Positions 14,339-15,957 of a stretch of DNA of 15,957 bases are shown here, piece after piece. The stretch is from CAURNT01 sp963526495 (GTDB taxonomy: Bacteria > Fusobacteriota > Fusobacteriia > Fusobacteriales > Leptotrichiaceae), in contig CAURNT010000029.1 in NCBI GenBank assembly GCA_963526495.1, positions 1-15,957 on the forward strand. Reading direction: 5' to 3'. How positions within the stretch are numbered: position 1 is the stretch's first letter; each line of letters opens with the position of its first letter. A model generated the notes under the pieces. The model saw only the letters and a list, made by a program, of their open reading frames with translations. It had not been told where the DNA came from and searched no databases. The position numbers and the translations under genes were made by a program.

Positions 14339-14378
14339 AAAGGTGGTTAGATTTTACTCTAATCATCTTTAATTTTTA
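14339..14378 (+). terminator. Intrinsic terminator of the secreted-protein gene
   Basis: A 13-bp stem (14339-14351 with 14358-14370), including two G-U pairs possible only in the plus-strand RNA, has a 6-nt loop and is followed by AATTTTTA. On the minus strand the G-U pairs become A-C mismatches, so it works mainly for the plus strand. Confidence 0.8.
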
Positions 14379-14396
14379 TATATTTAAAAATTAATA

Positions 14397-15824
14397 CTAT
14401 TCATTTAGTTCCCAATGACCATTACTACCAGTTCCTACATATTTTAAATTTTCAATTAATTTTATAATTCTTTCAATAGTCTTTACACTAACTCCAACTT
14501 CATCTGCCATAGACTTTCTTGTAATCTTATTATTACTTCTCACTTTTTCTTTTATAAACTCTACAAGGTCTAACTTATCGTGAACGACACCATGAGCGAC
14601 ATTATGAACGACATTATGAACGACATCGTTTCTTCCAACCTTTCTAGTCGCTATTTTTTTTAATGGAATAATAGTTTTAAATATATTCCCTTCCTCAAAC
14701 ACTGGTTTTTGACCAGTATAAAGTTGTGTATATTTATTAGTATTTCTCATTCCTGAACCAAGTTCATCAGCAAACCCTATTTCTCTAAAAACTTTAGATA
14801 TCGATGGATTCTTAGAAAAAGGCTCAAATTTATTTAAGTCTAAAATTCCTATCCCATGAGATAAGTTACTATTTTCAACCAGAATCTTTTCAGTATCAAT
14901 AACCATCTTTGCAGGAAAACCACTTGAATAATCTCTATGAGCTAATGTATTAGAAACTATTTCTCTAAGTATTCTATCTCTTGCATTTACATTAACAATT
15001 CCATCTAATACAAATAAATCATTCAAATGCTTTCTTCCAAATTCTATCAACCTATAATAACTATCAATCAAATTTGTTATAATAACATCTCTATCATCGT
15101 ATCTATCTTTATTTTCAACTCTAAATATAGCATCCGTTTTATGTTGTGGAAGAACAGACATAATAGAGTTATCTTTTCCAAATAATAAAATAGCAGCTAA
15201 TGTAATCCCTTCACGATTTGTTTCCGAATCTGTTAATATCAAATTTGCACTTCTAAGAACATCTTCATTGCTCATATTTCCCCAAATATGATTTTTATTT
15301 CTTTCAACAGCCATCTTCTTTACCCTTTCAATAACAGAAAAATCAAGAAAATCAACATCAAGATTTGGATATACTTTATTCACAAAATAACTTCCTTGTT
15401 TTCTTGCATATAACTTATATACAAGTTCAGCATTGTCTGTAATATTAATATCTCCTTCATAAGATCTATCCCAAATTTTCCCATTATGTCTACATACCTG
15501 AAAACCTTCCGGAACTCTTATATAAATAATCTGTTTACCATTAATTTCAAAAATTTCTGGAAGTAAATAAAGTGGTGGATAAATCTTTTGAGGATTATTG
15601 ATTGCTGTAGTGAATTCCTTAATAACTTTATCAACTTTATCTTTACTCACACCAACAACATCTCTTTTATCATTTATCCCTAATATTATATGCCCACCAT
15701 TTCTATTATTAAAAGAACATACTGTATCAAATACATCTTTAGTTAAAGAATGTCTAGATTCCTTAAACTCAACATCTATCTTTTCTCCATTTTTAATTAA
15801 CCTCTTAATTTCATCTATCATCAT
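14397..15824 (-). CDS. AlbA_2 (Schlafen-type) / GHKL ATPase / winged-helix regulator
   Basis: 475 residues of the family often labelled 'ATP-binding protein' or 'RecG-related', though no helicase is present. Order: AlbA_2 domain (about 1-135) with VEFKES, FNNRNGGHIILGIND (38-52) and DRSYEG; a connecting region; a GHKL-like ATPase domain (HATPase_c_4, about 265-385) with EIVSNTLAHRDYS (288-300) and ADELGSGMRN (352-361); a tetrapeptide repeat linker (400-416); and a C-terminal winged helix (about 418-473, RKSMADEVGVSVKTIERII). It is thought to bind nucleic acid and regulate genes; relatives occur on mobile and defence islands, so an accessory role is possible. The first of two ATGs is 1 nt after the stop of an 11-codon leader ORF. 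Its own ribosome site (AGGGG, 13 nt away) is poor, implying coupled translation. Confidence 0.85.
   Translation of the reverse strand: MMIDEIKRLIKNGEKIDVEFKESRHSLTKDVFDTVCSFNNRNGGHIILGINDKRDVVGVSKDKVDKVIKEFTTAINNPQKIYPPLYLLPEIFEINGKQIIYIRVPEGFQVCRHNGKIWDRSYEGDINITDNAELVYKLYARKQGSYFVNKVYPNLDVDFLDFSVIERVKKMAVERNKNHIWGNMSNEDVLRSANLILTDSETNREGITLAAILLFGKDNSIMSVLPQHKTDAIFRVENKDRYDDRDVIITNLIDSYYRLIEFGRKHLNDLFVLDGIVNVNARDRILREIVSNTLAHRDYSSGFPAKMVIDTEKILVENSNLSHGIGILDLNKFEPFSKNPSISKVFREIGFADELGSGMRNTNKYTQLYTGQKPVFEEGNIFKTIIPLKKIATRKVGRNDVVHNVVHNVAHGVVHDKLDLVEFIKEKVRSNNKITRKSMADEVGVSVKTIERIIKLIENLKYVGTGSNGHWELNE
14582..14629 (-). repeat. Four 12-bp tandem repeats inside the AlbA_2 gene (VVHN linker)
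   Basis: Four in-frame units, consensus GAACGACATTAT on the plus strand, encode the repeated tetrapeptide VVHN/VAHG (residues 400-416) between the ATPase and winged-helix domains. Units 2 and 3 differ at one base and the outer units at two or three. Copy-number change would lengthen the linker without a frameshift. Confidence 0.85.
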
Positions 15825-15825
15825 A

Positions 15826-15861
15826 TTAATATTTCAACCCCTTTATTCTATATATCCTCAT
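15826..15861 (-). CDS. Short leader ORF upstream of the AlbA_2 regulator
   Basis: Eleven codons, MRIYRIKGLKY, with one of the strongest ribosome-binding sites in the window (AAGGAGGGG, 15864-15872). The stop TAA is followed after 1 nt by the AlbA_2 ATG. The main gene's own site is poor, so ribosomes finishing this peptide probably re-initiate on it. There is no run of one regulatory amino acid, so classical biosynthetic attenuation is unlikely. Existence as a translated peptide is inferred from the ribosome-binding site and spacing. Confidence 0.5.
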   Translation of the reverse strand: MRIYRIKGLKY

Positions 15862-15872
15862 AACCCCTCCTT

Positions 15873-15910
15873 AAAAAGAATAGTAGTTGACTCGCAACTA
15901 CTATATTTTT
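15873..15910. terminator. Bidirectional intrinsic terminator just upstream of the leader ORF
   Basis: ATAGTAGTTG (15880-15889) pairs perfectly with CAACTACTAT (15895-15904) around a 5-nt loop. T-runs follow on both strands (TCTTTTT on minus, ATTTTT on plus). On the minus strand its T-run directly touches the AAGGAGGGG of the leader ORF. Confidence 0.85.
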
Positions 15911-15957
15911 CGTTCTCATTTTTGGCTGAGATTCACCTCTTTTTTCGTTCTCATTTT
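15906..15957. repeat. 17-bp direct repeat at the right edge
   Basis: TTTTTCGTTCTCATTTT occurs at 15906-15922 and again at 15941-15957, 35 bp apart start to start, the second copy reaching the window end. On the minus strand both copies begin ATGAGAACGAAAAA, and the first frame reads MRTKKEVNLSQK then a TGA (15916-15918) that overlaps the ATG of the other copy. It may be the end of an upstream gene, a small duplication, or the start of a longer array. Confidence 0.6.

Noticed and set aside
14371..14392. AT-only inverted repeat AATTTTTA/TAAAAATT between the two convergent 3' ends
   Set aside because: Contains no GC pair, so it is too weak for a terminator and expected by chance in such AT-rich spacer.
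15906..15957. CRISPR array
   Set aside because: Only two 17-bp copies with an 18-bp gap; unit length and spacing are too short, and no cas gene is present.

Overview
The window is strongly AT-rich bacterial DNA with standard Shine-Dalgarno sites and AT-rich codon choice. The combination of an Asp23/AmaP pair, a DnaE that ends in an OB domain, a DUF4912 membrane protein and TrkA/TrkH suggests a low-GC anaerobe or microaerophile. My best guess is Fusobacteriota (Leptotrichiaceae, Sneathia/Streptobacillus-like), with low-GC Firmicutes as the alternative. This is inference, since no rRNA is present. Most of the window is core-genome housekeeping, and only the right edge looks accessory.

Layout: (1) 1-917, minus: a membrane-anchored alpha/beta hydrolase whose last residues lie beyond the left edge. 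It is divergent from sodA (1090-1695, plus). (2) 1701-1872 holds two opposed terminators and, on the minus strand, a compact small-RNA gene not covered by any ORF: A-tract upstream element, TTGAAA-17-TATAAT promoter, about 77 nt of RNA with two hairpins, and a single-stranded anti-Shine-Dalgarno linker. This is the most interesting feature here. (3) A histidine phosphatase (minus) is divergent from tsaD (plus), with promoters sharing one -35 box; tsaD is followed by a DUF4912 protein and a bidirectional terminator. (4) trkA-trkH (minus) encode the two parts of a Trk/Ktr-type potassium system. (5) asp23-amaP-nusB (minus) form a tightly packed operon with its own promoter, whose -35 box overlaps the dnaE stop codon. 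(6) crcB-nifS/iscS-like-dnaE (minus) form another packed operon. (7) A secreted protein of unknown family (plus) is divergent from crcB. (8) An AlbA_2/GHKL/winged-helix regulator (minus) lies behind an intrinsic terminator and an 11-codon leader ORF, next to a 17-bp direct repeat at the right edge.

Functional themes are oxidative-stress defence (Mn-type SodA), tRNA modification and sulfur mobilisation (TsaD, cysteine desulfurase), ion homeostasis (TrkAH, CrcB), envelope stress (Asp23/AmaP), transcription and replication (NusB, DnaE), and probable post-transcriptional control (the sRNA and the attenuator-like leader).
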